Below the pieces are notes generated by a model. The model made no database searches. It had not been told where the DNA came from and saw nothing but the letters and a program-made list of their open reading frames with translations. 64,000 nt of DNA from assembly GCA_001632435.1 (NCBI GenBank), contig KV423960.1:67564-131563 (forward strand), read 5' to 3'. This DNA comes from Calocera cornea HHB12733 (Eukaryota; Basidiomycota; Dacrymycetes; Dacrymycetales; Dacrymycetaceae). The position numbers were made by a program, and so were the translations under genes. Below are positions 22,120 through 34,100 of this stretch, piece by piece; the stretch's first letter is position 1; each line of letters begins with the position of its first letter.

Positions 22120-22822
22120 CCTGACCTCGGCGCGCTCTGTACTTTCCTATTTATTCGTTATTCCACGTTGGTCCCGTGGGGAAGCCCGACTGTCCCCCCT
22201 TTTTGGTCACGTTTCTCATCTGGCTGTACTGCTAGCCTTTGTCTTTTTTTCTTGCTTTGTTATGCGCTATTTGCTGCTGCCCGACGTCCGTTTACCCACG
22301 TTTCCTATACATTACCGCGTTTATACTGATGACCCCTTCGCCCGTACATAATACTCCTTCAGCATAGCGCGTCTTCTCTTGTGTTGTTCAAGGCAGTCAA
22401 AGCCGACCGTCTTGTGCCGCTCTGTTGTGTCATCGGAGTATGCCTAGTGTTGCAATTTGATCCTGTCTCTCGAAAGTGCTTGAACACGGTACTCCTCACG
22501 GACTCGGCAAGAGGAGCGCTCAGTTGGCGAGAAAACTGCACGACGAAGCGGATCCAGGGACTGATGTGATTACGCCTCGCCAGCGACCATTCGGCCAATA
22601 GACACATTGCACAAACCGACATAGACAATAAGCAGACGATGGAATCATGACTGCGCTCGCATACCGATGAGTCACCCGGTTTACCTCTTTGTGCGGTAAA
22701 CGTGGTCAGGTTGGTCAGGTAACAGTGAGTCACATGGTAAATGGCACAGAGAACGTGGTATAATATTTGACAATGCACGATGTGATGTTTCGTAATATAA
22801 ATACACGTCATTGAGCAGGTCT
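22120..22822. other. Intergenic region
   Basis: This is T-rich 3' flank of the RasGAP gene followed by unremarkable DNA. No gene, repeat or RNA was recognised. Confidence 0.45.
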
Positions 22823-23473
22823 CTATCGTTCGCTATCCAAAGAGTGCGTCTGAAAAAGGTGCCAAACTGCTTTTGCCGCGGACAGCATGAGATGCCCGAT
22901 AACCCTGTCCCTGACGAGGTAGTAGAGCACCAGACCGATGTCAATACAGTGCAGTATTTTCCCGTGCGCGTCAATTGAAGAACGTACACAGCAGCGCGAG
23001 GAGGTACGCGAGGGCGCGCCAGAAGCGGCGATCGCGGACCACGGCCGCGTGAAGTGGAAGATGGCATTCCACGTGAGGCAGTTTGCGCCGCCCTGTGCGA
23101 AACCGTATGGGGTATGGGGGAAGACGAAGTTCTTAGCTGGCCCAGCGCTTCTCTTCCCTCGCCTCCAGGCCCGCGTGCCAATGCCGCTCCAGAGTCCGTG
23201 GGGGAAGGCGAGGGTCAGCTCCCAGTCCAGCTCGCACGGGGCCCAAGAGGAGTAGACAGTAGATAGCGTGGTCGGACTCGGACTCGGTCCGGACTCAGCT
23301 CGCCGCTCGGTGGGCATGAGGTCTGCGTCGGCGAGTCGGAAGACCGGTACAGTACACGGCAGTGGAGAAGAGCACCTACTGCCGGACTTGGGCACTATGC
23401 TTTGTTGCGTCCGCTTGCGAGACCGCTTTCGACGAGAAGACGTTGGAAGAAACGCGGCCACACATCGGATCAC
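22823..23473 (-). CDS. Possible hypothetical protein (about 216 residues)
   Basis: An uninterrupted frame on the minus strand has, in its middle (about 23270-22960), the C/G-ending codons typical of this genome's real genes. It includes aromatic-rich segments such as WAPCELDWELTLAFPHGLWS and NFVFPHTPYGFAQGGANCLT. An alternative frame near 22980-23030 encodes a hydrophobic helix (FWRALAYLLALLCTFFN) right before a stop, so a spliced model ending there is also possible. I recognise no family. This may be a real but unassigned gene or a chance GC-rich frame. Confidence 0.3.
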   Translation of the reverse strand: MIRCVAAFLPTSSRRKRSRKRTQQSIVPKSGSRCSSPLPCTVPVFRLADADLMPTERRAESGPSPSPTTLSTVYSSWAPCELDWELTLAFPHGLWSGIGTRAWRRGKRSAGPAKNFVFPHTPYGFAQGGANCLTWNAIFHFTRPWSAIAASGAPSRTSSRCCVRSSIDAHGKILHCIDIGLVLYYLVRDRVIGHLMLSAAKAVWHLFQTHSLDSER

Positions 23474-23669
23474 ATATCACGTGATTGGCCGGCGCTCGTC
23501 TTCGGGGTGAGTACAAGGAGGAGCAGACATGAAGATCCAAGTCGGTCATATGTCTCTCACGCGCATAAATAATAGAATGTAAGTACATCGATTCCGCCTA
23601 TGTCCAATCTAGATCCCTCAGCCCACCGCCGACCGCCGACCGCCCACCACCCACCACCCACCGCCGAGC

Positions 23670-24805
23670 CTACCCAGCCTTCGCCTCCACCCCACTCCCG
23701 CCCCTGAGCCAGCTCAACCACCCCGCGCCCATCACCGCGCCAGCGCCAGCGCCGGCACTGGCACTGGCACTGGCACTGCTCTCCCCGCGCCTCTCCTCGA
23801 ACCACGGTGCGCCCCTGAGGCCCCCTCCCGCGGCCCCGGCCTCGCGCACCCACTCCTCGTCGTCCAAGTACCGTTCCACCGCACGGGCCTCCTTGCCATC
23901 CCTCTCCCCCAGTCCGACCGCAGGGGCCTTCGCCTTCGCGCCTCCCTCCCTCTCGCCAAAAGACGCGAGGGACCTTACGTCGTCCTCCTCCAGCGCGACA
24001 TACGCCCGCGCAACGTCCGCGTCCACCTCCTTCGTCACGAGCTGGAACCGCTTGATCGCGCGCTCGCGCTTGCGCTCCGGGCTGTCGTCGGGCGAGGGCG
24101 CGCGAAAGGGCTGTGGGGCCGCGGTCGGCGGGAGGAGCAGGTGCGTGCGCGTGTGCAGCAGGTGCGGCGTCGTCCGCAGCGTCGAGGGGGGCAGGTTGTT
24201 CAGCCGGCAGAGGGCGTGGCCCTGCGGGTGGGTGGGTCAGTACTCCTCCCACTAGGAACAGAGCGGAGCAGAGGAAGGGCCCGCACATCAACTTTGTACT
24301 TCATCGACAGACCCAGGAGCGTGTCGGTGGGCTTGAGCACGTGCCGGTACGGGACGTGCATGCGCGGTTCTGGCTCGGGCGAGGGCGCAGGCGGGGGAGA
24401 GGGCTCCGCTGCGGCGTCCCCCTGCTCGCCGCCTTTGCCTTTGCCTTCTTGCTCTACAGAGCCACGTTGAGCTTCCCCACAGCGGGTGCCGGCCTTATCC
24501 TCCGCGCCTTCTTCCCCATCTGCCTCCTCCTCGTCGTCGTCGTCGTCCTCACTATCCTCCTCCCCGCCCAGCACCCACACATCCTCCTCCGCTGCCGTGT
24601 CCCCGCTGACGGCCCCCACGCCCCCCAAGCACGCGAGGCACGGGTTGTACCCCCTGAGCCTGGGGTTGCGGGCGAGGCAGGTTGTGCATATGGGGCGTGC
24701 GCAGCAGGGGGTTGTGTATGCCTGTGGGTGTGGGGAGGGCCGGCGGGAGGAGGGGAGGAGGGAGGAGGCGCAGGTGCTGCAGAGCGCTGAGGAGGCGGCG
24801 GGCAT
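23670..24805 (-). CDS. LysM-domain protein with N-terminal cysteine-rich zinc-knuckle
   Basis: The chosen Met at 24805 starts MPAASSALCSTCASSLL. A cysteine-rich segment follows with C-x2-C pairs (CSTC, CTTC, CLAC) that could bind zinc, then a strongly acidic linker. A LysM-like module reads VLKPTDTLLGLSMKYKVDGH, then ALCRLNNLPPSTLRTTPHL. An intron (about 24226-24285) splits the LysM. The C-terminal part is a charged helix (ERAIKRFQLVTKEVDADVA) and a Ser-Ala/Gly-Ala tract encoded by a GCCAGC/GGCACT minisatellite. There is no signal peptide from this start, which points to an intracellular LysM protein of the fungal/LYSMD kind rather than a secreted chitin-binding effector. Confidence 0.68.
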
Positions 24806-25139
24806 GTGCTGGGTAGAATACAAGTGGTAGAGTACACCAGTACACCAACCAGCCAGAGTCAGTGAGGAGTGCCGATCGCGCGATAGCACCCGCGCGGAGC
24901 CACGGCTTCGGACCCTGCCGATCGGGCATCCCCTCCTGTGCCGGTGCGGCGACCTGCAAGCTGTGTCTCCGCTGGAACACAGTACTCACCGGGTGAGCTG
25001 GCTGCCCCGTGGGTGGGGCGAAGAGGGCCCGGGGTCGGCTGTGCTCGGCAGGCGGGCGAGCGGCGGGCGAGGTGGGCCCGAGCCACGCCGCTCTTGCCTC
25101 CTCTTCCTCGCAGCCCCAACCGACACCGGTCAGTGAACG
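24806..25139. promoter_or_regulatory. Divergent promoter between LysM and BTB genes
   Basis: The 334-base interval separates two divergent start codons and should hold both promoters. No TATA box or other clear element was seen. Confidence 0.45.
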
Positions 25140-26138
25140 ATGGCCGCCACCGCCACCGCCTCCGCCTCCCACCCCCGCACCCCGCGCCCCACCACCCCAC
25201 TCCCCGCCTTCCTCCTCTCAACCGACGCGGACACCGTCCTCCTCTCCTCAGACCGGCCCGCCGTACAGCTGCGCGTCCACAGGAGGATCCTCCTCGAGGC
25301 GAGCGAGTTCTTCAGGACGATGTTCGGCCTGCCGCAGCCTTCCGTCAGCGGCGGCGGTGGCAGTGGCGGGAAGGTGAGGGCGAGGGGGAAAGGGAGGGGG
25401 AAAGGGAAGGAGCGCGTGGAGGGGGCGCACCCGGCGCTGCGGGACGGGTGTGTTGACGCGGAGGAGGAGGAGGAGGAGGAGGAGGACCTGCCGCGGATCG
25501 ACATGCCCGAGCCCTCCTCGGTGCTCATCCCCCTCCTAACGCTCCTCTACCCCGTCCCGGCCCCGGCGCTCCTCCTGCCGCAGCTCCCAGCGCTCCTCCG
25601 CGCCGCGCACAAGTACGACCTTCCCTCCGCGCTCGCCCACCTGCGCGGGGCCCTGCTCACCCCCAGCTTCCTGGAGAGCGACCCCCTGGCGGTGTACGCG
25701 CTCGCGTGCGAGTTCGGCCTGCGGGACGAGGCGCGCGCAGCGAGCAGGTGCACGCTCAAGGTCGAGCTGATGGCGCTGCTCCTGCCTCTGCCGGACAAGC
25801 TGGGGGGCATGCTCGCCGTCGACCTAGTCCAGCTCGTAGCGCTGCGCGTCGCGCGCGCCTCGCAGGCCAAAGCGCTCATCAAGGCCCCTTCGGCGCTGCA
25901 GGGGCTGCGCTGCAGCTGCGGGCACCTCCCGCCCTGGGTCGCCGAGTGGCGCCGGCGCGCGTGCCAGGAGCTCGACAGGTTCCCCGTCGCGGAGACGGTG
26001 TTCGGGAGCGGGTTCCTGGGCGACTGTGTCGGCGCCGTCGGCGCCGTGGGGTGCGCAAAGTGCGGGGCGGCGGGCTGGGATCGGGCCGAGTGGGAGAGGC
26101 TCAGGCAGGAGGTGGACGCTCTGCCGGACACCATCTGA
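25140..26138 (+). CDS. BTB/POZ-domain protein
   Basis: A single exon encodes 332 residues. The BTB fold is indicated by FLLSTDADTVLLSSDRPAVQ, VHRRILLEASEFFRTMFGLP, then after an acidic poly-Glu insert DLPRIDMPEPSSVLIPLLTL and LRAAHKYDLPSALAHLRGAL. The C-terminal half (PLAVYALACEFGLRDEARAA and a pair of C-x-C/C-x2-C motifs, CSCG and CAKCG) is like many basidiomycete BTB proteins whose function is unknown. BTB proteins commonly dimerise or serve as Cul3 adaptors, but nothing here specifies which. Confidence 0.8.
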   Translation: MAATATASASHPRTPRPTTPLPAFLLSTDADTVLLSSDRPAVQLRVHRRILLEASEFFRTMFGLPQPSVSGGGGSGGKVRARGKGRGKGKERVEGAHPALRDGCVDAEEEEEEEEDLPRIDMPEPSSVLIPLLTLLYPVPAPALLLPQLPALLRAAHKYDLPSALAHLRGALLTPSFLESDPLAVYALACEFGLRDEARAASRCTLKVELMALLLPLPDKLGGMLAVDLVQLVALRVARASQAKALIKAPSALQGLRCSCGHLPPWVAEWRRRACQELDRFPVAETVFGSGFLGDCVGAVGAVGCAKCGAAGWDRAEWERLRQEVDALPDTI

Positions 26139-27297
26139 GGGGGGGTTGGACGTGCCGATTGGCCGCTGGGGCGGTCATGAACAGCGTCTTCCTCTGGACC
26201 TTCATTTGTTCGTATTTCTTGCTTTCCACTGCACGGACGTTCGCACTTGGACACTAGGTTGTCGCCAGCCCGTTCTTCACCTCAGCGCCTGCTGCATTCG
26301 TCAATATTTATCCCACACGAATCCGCACGACTATTTGATGCCCTTAGCCGATTTGGGCAGTTTGGGTGTTCGGTGCCAAGAGGGCAGATTGGTGCTGCAT
26401 ATGTATCCCGGAAGGCCGGCTGGCGCGTCACGTGCCGGCCCGCGGGGACTCGGTCGGTCGGTGTCGTTCGCGTCACGCTCGTCCCAGGACCGCGGATCTG
26501 GAACTCGCGAGCGAGCAGCGAGGGAACTGAATGATGGTTGCCGCCCTTGGGATTGGGCTCGATGCTCGCTCCATCCGGCCTGTCGGTTCCTCCTGGAATG
26601 CACGATGGAAAAGACGTGTCTGCCCGCCAGTGTACAGTGCCGGTTCTGGCGTAAGGAGCACGTCGGCGACAGGACTGGACATCGGCCCGTGCCATGGACG
26701 GGACGTAAGTAGTGGTATGAGAAGAGCAACGTACGGTAACTACACAGAGAGAGAGAGATCCGGACCCGGACCCGAAGCCATCTTGCACCGGAACAGCGCA
26801 TCGCACGCTTTGTCCTTGTCCTCCGGGCAAAGTACTAGTAGCCCTCAGGCTCGCCACGTCCGCGCCTCCTGACGCCCGACGCCCTGAGCGCGGGGTGAGA
26901 CAGGCTGCTGCCAGTGCAGAGCAGCACTCCACGCCTCTCGGAGGGAAGCCGCGCGCCTCCGTCACCGCCCTCGGGAATGCGGTCAGGATTGTGGCTGTGC
27001 TTTCAGGTGCCAGCGCAACTGTTGACGCGGATTGGCCCGCCCTGCAGGTGCAGCCATCGTTCGTCACCCGCGTGCGCCCCGCGTGCGCCGCGTGCTTCCA
27101 GTTTATCGTGTCCATCAGCGCTTCGGCTTGCACCCCTTGTTCTGCGAGCAGACGGCCCAGCTGGAACGTGGGCAGCCAACGCCACATAACCTCGCCACCG
27201 CGGTCGTCATCATCAGCTCACTCACACGTACCCGCCGGGCCAGCGCACCCGCACCCCACCCCACCGCACCACACCGCACCACACCCCCAGCAAAGGC
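26139..27297. other. Intergenic region, about 1.2 kb
   Basis: It lies between the BTB gene and the large PH-domain gene. GC-rich frames are open on both strands, including one of 301 codons on the minus strand, but their composition shifts frame to frame and no motif appears. Short CACC/CCGCACCACA repeats occupy about 27240-27290 just before the next start. Confidence 0.45.
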
Positions 27298-28104
27298 ATG
27301 TCGAGCTGGTCAGCCCGCAACGACGGCTTTGTCGGCCCGGCCCAGCTGCAGCGGCTCGCCCCGCCCCCGACGAGAGACTTCCGCAGGCCACCCCCCTTGC
27401 CCCCCTACCACCACCACCCCGCGCAAGGACAGCAGCCGCCGTTCCCAGAGCTGGCCCAGCCAAAGCCCCAGGCCAAGGCGAGGAACTCGTTCTTCGCCGC
27501 ATTCCGCAGCATCGGGAACGTCAACATGCCCCTCGAGCCGCGCACCCGGCGCGTCAGCGAGCAGGGCCAGCAGCAGCCGGCCAAGGACATCTCCCCCCCT
27601 CAGCGACTGCAGCCAAGGACGCAGTACTCCCTCCCGCCTAGCACGTCCGCGCCCGTGCTCGGCGTCCACACGCTCCCGCTGCAGCAGCTCCCCTCTGCAC
27701 CGCCTGGGCAGCCGAGGAGCACAATGGAGCGCACCACATCCTCCTCCCGCCAGGCCAGCGGCGCCCTCAGCGACCACGGGCACGGGTCTGCCGGCACTAC
27801 GGGCGCGGTCGGGACGGGAATAGGGATAGGGACGGGCATGGGCGTGAGCGTGGAGAGGGCCGGAGGCGGAGGGGGCACCATCAACGCCGGCAGCTTTGCG
27901 GCCATGCGCGAGGACCGGAGGAGGGCCAGCATGGTCGATCTCCCCCTGCAGGGCGGCGGGGAGGGAGAGAGGCTGCCGACCGTGCAGGAGTCGCCTAGGA
28001 TTGGCGATATGCAGCAGCAGCAGCAGCAGCCGTCTAGGCTCTCGCAGTCCTTCTCTGGCCCGCAGCAGCAGCAGCAGTCTAGGTTGTCGCAGTCGTTCTC
28101 CGGC

Positions 28105-28137
<33 letters not shown>

Positions 28138-31100
28138 CAACCTTCCCGCCTTTCCCAGTCGCAGTCTCAGCCCCAAATGCAGGTTCCTCAACAGCAGCAA
28201 CAGCAGCAACAACCCACCACCCCCTCGCGCCTCTCCCAGTCCCAGGGGGGCGACCGCACCTCGCAAGACCTCTCCACCTCCTCCTCCTCCGCACACTTCA
28301 CCGGCACGCCCCCCGCGGGCGGGCCGCTCGCCTCGCTCCACCCCGAGCTGCGCAGCGGCATATCCCTCTCGATCGCGCACGCGCACAAGGTGTACTTCTC
28401 CGGCCCGCTGGCGAGGAGGTTGGAGCTCGAGCCCAGTGGACGGCCGCCCCATCGCCAGGAGGGGTGGGTGGACGTCTGGGCCCAGTTGGGCGGGACCACG
28501 CTCAGTGTTTGGGAGATGAGGGCGATTGAGGAGGCAAGTCAGAGAGGGGACGAGGTGCCCCCAAGCTATATTAACGTTACTGATGCTGTGAGTCGTCCCT
28601 TCCTTCTCTTCCTCCATGCTCTCCTCCTGCCGCGCCCGTATGAGCTCAGCTGACCGCACCGCAGTTCATCGGCGTCCTCGGCTCGATCGAGATCCCCGCC
28701 TCTGGCTCGCAGCCCGCCAGCAAGCGCACAAACATCCTCACGCTCAACACGGCGGGGAGCAACCTGCTCCTCTTCAGCGCGCCGAGCGGGCAGGCGCTCG
28801 TCAGCTGGGCCGCGGCGCTCAGGCTTGCTACGTGGGAGAAGAGCAGGCTCGAGGAGATCTATACGGGGCATCTGCTCAGGATGAGCTTGACTACGCCGAA
28901 CGGAGGTGCGCTCCCACACCATTCTTCCAGATGGCTAGATACTAATGATGATCTGCTCTGTAGAGTTTAAGCAGCCCAAGACGGCGCTGACGCGCGGCAG
29001 GCTCGAGGGCTGGGTGCGCATCCGCCTCGCGGGTCAGGTCGACTGGAAGCGCGTCTACGCGATAATCACCTCGGCGTACGACCCGCTGCAGTCGCCCAAC
29101 CTCCCCGGCTCGGCAAAGTCCGCCACCTCCCCGGCCTTCGCGCACGCCATCTCCGCCTCCGCCCCGCACTTGTCCCAGAGCACCGGGAGGCCCGAGTCGC
29201 CCACGAGCACAAAGTCGCCCTCCGTCCTCACGAAGCGGCGCATGAGCGGCATCTTCCGCAGCTCGGGCGGCGGGAGCCAGAACGGCGGGCATGGCAGCGC
29301 GGGCATGTTCGGCCCGCACGGGCACGCAAAGGGGCTCGTAGACGGCGTGGCCCCGCCCGTGATCGCCTTCCACGCCGCGCCGCCCCAGGGCCGCAAGCCC
29401 AAGCCCGCGCTGCTCACCCTCACCCACGTCACGCAGGCGTTCGCGCTCTACCCCGAGCGGCCGGAGATGATCAGCAAGAGCAACCTGTTCAAGGTCGAGG
29501 CGCTGCTCGGGACGGAGGTGGACTACACGTCTGCCAACTCGCCCGAGAAGAGCGGCGCCAAGAACAAGGGCGCCAAGGTCGAGGAGCGCTTTGCGGGAAA
29601 GATGGCCGGCAGGGAAGGATGGTGCATCGTCCAGCCGGAAGTGGGCGAGGAGCCCAATGGCCAGAAGGCAAGCTTGGTCATGGATATGCTCAAGTGGCTC
29701 GTTGGTGAGTCGGCTTCCGCTTAGATTAGGGAGGGAAGCATGCTGAGATGAGCGTAGCTATACACGATGCGTTTGGATTGTATGGACGGCCTGCTGGGTA
29801 CACGTGGGATCCCAGGGAACCGACAAGCATGATGTTCTCTTATCCGGTTGGGCCGATGCGCGACGTAAGTTTTTGATGTTAGTGTGGGGTCGTACATGCT
29901 GACCCGATTGCAGCACCTCTTCCTCGACCGCGAGCTCGCGGAGGCGCTCGACCCAAACGACGACTCGACCTCGTCTGTCCGCGCGCGGCTGCTCAACATC
30001 CTCCTCGAGCGGATGCGCGGCCCTCCCAACGCCGGCTCCGTCTCCGGGCACAGCGCGACGATCGAGGAGGAAGAGCCTGACTCGGCCGAGTCGCCCCAGT
30101 CACAGCCCGCGGCTGCCACGAGCAGCGTGCCCGAGCTGCCTCCGCTCGAGTTCGGCTCGACGGGGTACGATAGCGGCTACCCGTCTGAGCTCGGCCAGCT
30201 GCGGGAGGGCAACGTCCCCCCCGGCACGTACGGGCAGGGCGTGCACAGGACACACAGCGTGCTCACCAAGATCACCGAGCAGAGCACGGTGCGCGGCGAC
30301 AGTGGGGATACGGAGACGCAGGCGAACTCTGGCGGGACGGACGGGCCGGAGAGGGACCGCAGTCTCAGCCGGCGCTCGGCGTTCACCGAGGACGTCGATG
30401 AGGAGCACGAGTTCACGTCGCACGGGGACGGTTCCGTGGAGGACGAAGAGTCGGGCGAGGACCACACGATTCACGGGGCCGCTGCTGCGGACAGGGAGAG
30501 CGCGAGCAGCGAGCCGACCATTATTGCTGGTGCGTCGGTCGTGCGCAGCCCCGAGGCGGTGGACGACAAGGTCCAGCCGCCCGCAAGCCCGTATGCGGTC
30601 GCCCATGCCGAGGTACGCGCTGGGAGCCCGTATGCAGCCAGCACGCACTCGGCACCGCGCTCGCAGCGCTCGGGCAGCCCGTACAGCCTGCCTTCTATCG
30701 GCCAGCAGCAGAGGGCTGGCAGCCCGTATGCAGTGCCCTCCATCGCCGCGGCTGTGGCGCCCAGGGCCGGCAGTCCGCTCGCTACCCCCTCCATGCCTGC
30801 TCCAGCGCCCCGCGCCGGCAGCCCGTACGCAACTCCGGTGCTGCAGAATCCTGCTGCAGGCCGAGCACCCAGCCCGTACGCTATCCCCACACCGCGCATC
30901 CCCTCCACCAGCGCGCGCGCCGCGAGCCCGTACGCCGTATCTGCCGCTGCGGGGGCGACGCCCTTCCACACGGCGCCTCTTCCTCGCACACCAGGGTCGA
31001 TCACGGGCAACGGGCATCAAGAGCCGAAGGACTACGGCTTCCCTCCCATCGTGGACGGACAAAAAGCTGTGGATACGACAGCGCTGGGACAGGCGATGCT

Positions 31101-34100
31101 CTCCCCGCGCCAGCTGCCGCTGCCTACCTCGCCTTCCCCCGGCCTGGCTGCTCCTACAGCAGACGCACGCGCCATCAGCCCTGGCCTCGCCCCTCCAAAA
31201 CGCGTCTCCACGACCCCGCCACCCCAGTCGCCCAAGCTCCGCGCCCCGTTGCTCGAGTCGCCCACGCACGCGCGCAGCCCGCTCGGCCCCCCGCCACAAG
31301 CACCGGCAATGTCGCCCTCGACCCTTGCTGGCCCGCCGCCGATGCCGCACAACCAGGCGCAGCACCGGATGACGCCTGACAAGCTGCCCTCATTGCAGAC
31401 GACGGGGTTGCGCACTCAACCCCCGGTCCCTCCGGCGCAGGAGAAGATCCTCCTACCCCCGCCGGAGTACCCTGCCGAGACGCCATTCACCGACTCGCCC
31501 GTGCAGAGCGACTCGCCCGAGCCAGAGTATGCGCATCTGCCTGTGGCGCCCCAGCCGCTGATGGTCCTTCCGACTTTGAGGGATCTTCCCGACTTCTCCC
31601 AAACAACGAGTGGCAGAACCTCTCCGGCGTCGCAATACGCCCCTACCGAGGCCACCCCGACGCCGCACGAGCAGCACACCCTCGCGGAGATCCCGCCGTT
31701 CCGGCGGCAGCAGACGCCGATCGCGTTTGATCGGACAGGGTCACAAGGGTCGCAGGGGCATGTAGGGGCGGGTGGCGGTGCAGGCCATTTAGCGGGAGAA
31801 GGAGGGAAGCAAAATGCGACACTCGGGAGGAAACCGTCAGGCGCGCGGGCCATTCCAGCACGCCTGGGCAGGAACTCGACCTCGCCCGCGCCTGCTCCTC
31901 AGCTGGCAGCGGCCACCACCGATCACGCTCCTCCCCACGCACCCGCACAGGCCGCACCCGATCCTCCCCGTCCCCGCGACCTGCCAGCCCGCCCACCTGT
32001 TGCCATGCCACCATCGCAACCCGCTCAAGCACGCCCACCGACCATGGCACGCCAGCAGTCCACTCGCGACAGCCTCGGCGACTTTGGCGACGACGCTCTC
32101 GCGGCACTCAGCTATATGCAGCTCGACGGATCGCCCGTGCAGCGCAGGTTGCCTGAGCAGCCGCAACAACCTCAGCCACAGCCACAGCAGCAGCAGCAGC
32201 AGGTCACACCACCCCGCGCATCCGGCTCGGCCGGTGCACGCTCCCCGCCCCAGTCGCCAGGCAAGGACAATGTTGTCTACCCCAGCTCGTTCGCTGCTTC
32301 CAAGCAGGCAGCGGAGAGGAAAGCCAAGGTAGCTGAGCAGCAGCAGAGGAGGGACGACGCAGTACACAAGCCGGGCCGGCCGGCGCTGAGCCAGCGGCTG
32401 GCCGCGGCTGCGCGGGGCACTTGGGACAGGAGCAGCGATGAGGAGGAAGAGGAAGATGACGAGGAGGATGATGCTTCCGAGGAGGAGATACTGCCCCGCG
32501 GCCGGCAGACCTCTGCTCGGCCACCACCGAGGGACATCTCCCTCCCCTCTAGCCAGATACATGCGCCCCTTCCCCAGGCCGTCAACACCCCCTCGCACCG
32601 GTTCGAGATCGAGGCCCCCTCCCCGCCCCAGCAAGCACGTATGAACGCCCTCCCCGCCGATCCCGCTCTCAGGCAGTCTAGCTACAGCCTGGCTGGTGCT
32701 CGCCCAGGGTCGCGCGGCTCCCCTCGGGGCGCTATGGGTATGGACGCTCCCCCCGCTGGCCAGGAACCGCAGATTGACCAGGGACAATATTCAGGTGCAG
32801 AGCGTGCAGCGTCGGGCGCATATGACCAGCAGCAGCAACAGCAAGCGCGTATGCGCCAGTCCGGATACCCCTTCCCAGTTGTCGAGGAGCAGCGTGCGCA
32901 GTCCCAGACCCGCTCAAGAGACAGGTACGACAGTCAAGAGCGCGCCCCTCTCGGCGGGCCGAACCGACAGTCAGTGTGGACTGCCAACCTCGAGCGCGAC
33001 GACGCGATGCCGATCGTGCCTGTCAACTCAGGCAACAGGAACACGTTCATCTCCCTCGAGCCGAACGAGACGATGACCAAGGCGTTCACCCCGCATGGCC
33101 TGCTTCAGGCAGGCCTCCAGGAGAAGCACGACCGCTCCGCGAAGCGACAAGAAGAGATCGCCCGCGAGACCGGTGCCTCGCTCATCAACGTCCCCTCTAA
33201 ACCGCCGCCCCCACAGACAGGCCTGCTGGGTGCGATCACAGCACACGAGCGGGAACGCAACCGCGAGGGCGGCATGGGCGCAACACTCACGGAGCGCGAG
33301 CGGGAGAAGCGTGTGGCCGAGGAGCGCCAGCGACGGCTGGACGAGTATCAGCGTGCGCAGCTGGACCAGGCGGAGCAAGCCATGGGCCAGGGCGGGCAGT
33401 TCGACATGTACGGCCAGCCGGGCGCGCAGGCCTTCGGTGGCTTCAACCCGATGGGCTCCCCTGGCATGCTGCACCCCATGATGACTGGTATGGGCGGTAT
33501 GATGCCCAACCCGATGATGATGGGCGGGTATGGCATGAACCCGATGATGTACGGGATGGGCGGTATGATGCCGTACGGAGGCTGGGGCGGCGCGGGAGGC
33601 ATCACCCCGCAACAGCAGCAGATGGCCGCCCAGGCGGCTATGGAGGCTTACAACCGCACCATGATAGCCTACTCTCAAGTGGGCAGCACACCCCAGTCAC
33701 CGGCTGCTTCCGAAGCTGGCATACCCCGCGCCCCAGGACCGAACGGCAACGGCACCGCCAACCCGAACGGTAGCAACTCCGCACTCAACCGGATGAGTAC
33801 CGCCAGCCCGCCGATGAGCCCGAGCCAGTGGAACATGGGCATGAACGGCATGGCTGGCATGGGCATGGGCGGTATGGGCGGTTTGGGAGGCATGGGCGGC
33901 ATGGGCATGCCAGGGATGGGCATGATGGGTATGATGTCCCCGCAGATGATGGGCATGATGGGCATGCCCGGTGGTGGGATGAACGGCATGAACGGTATGG
34001 GGCAGATGGGCAGCATGAGCCCCATGGGAGGGATGAACAACATGGGCGGCATGAGCCCCATGGGGATGCCACAGATGCCCATGGGGAGCATGTCCAACCT

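Noticed and set aside
23630..23670. CCACCCACC/CGCCGACC repeats as an independent element
   Set aside because: They are a short imperfect simple repeat at the 3' end of the LysM gene, without any mobile-element feature.
26282..27187. A 301-codon minus-strand open frame
   Set aside because: It has no motif, mixed codon character and overlaps GC-rich promoter DNA in which other frames are open as well; judged a by-product of base composition.
27310..28659. A 449-codon minus-strand frame opposite the CAF120-type gene
   Set aside because: It is the antisense shadow of poly-Gln and other low-complexity codons (poly-Leu on the reverse strand). The plus strand carries the conserved protein.
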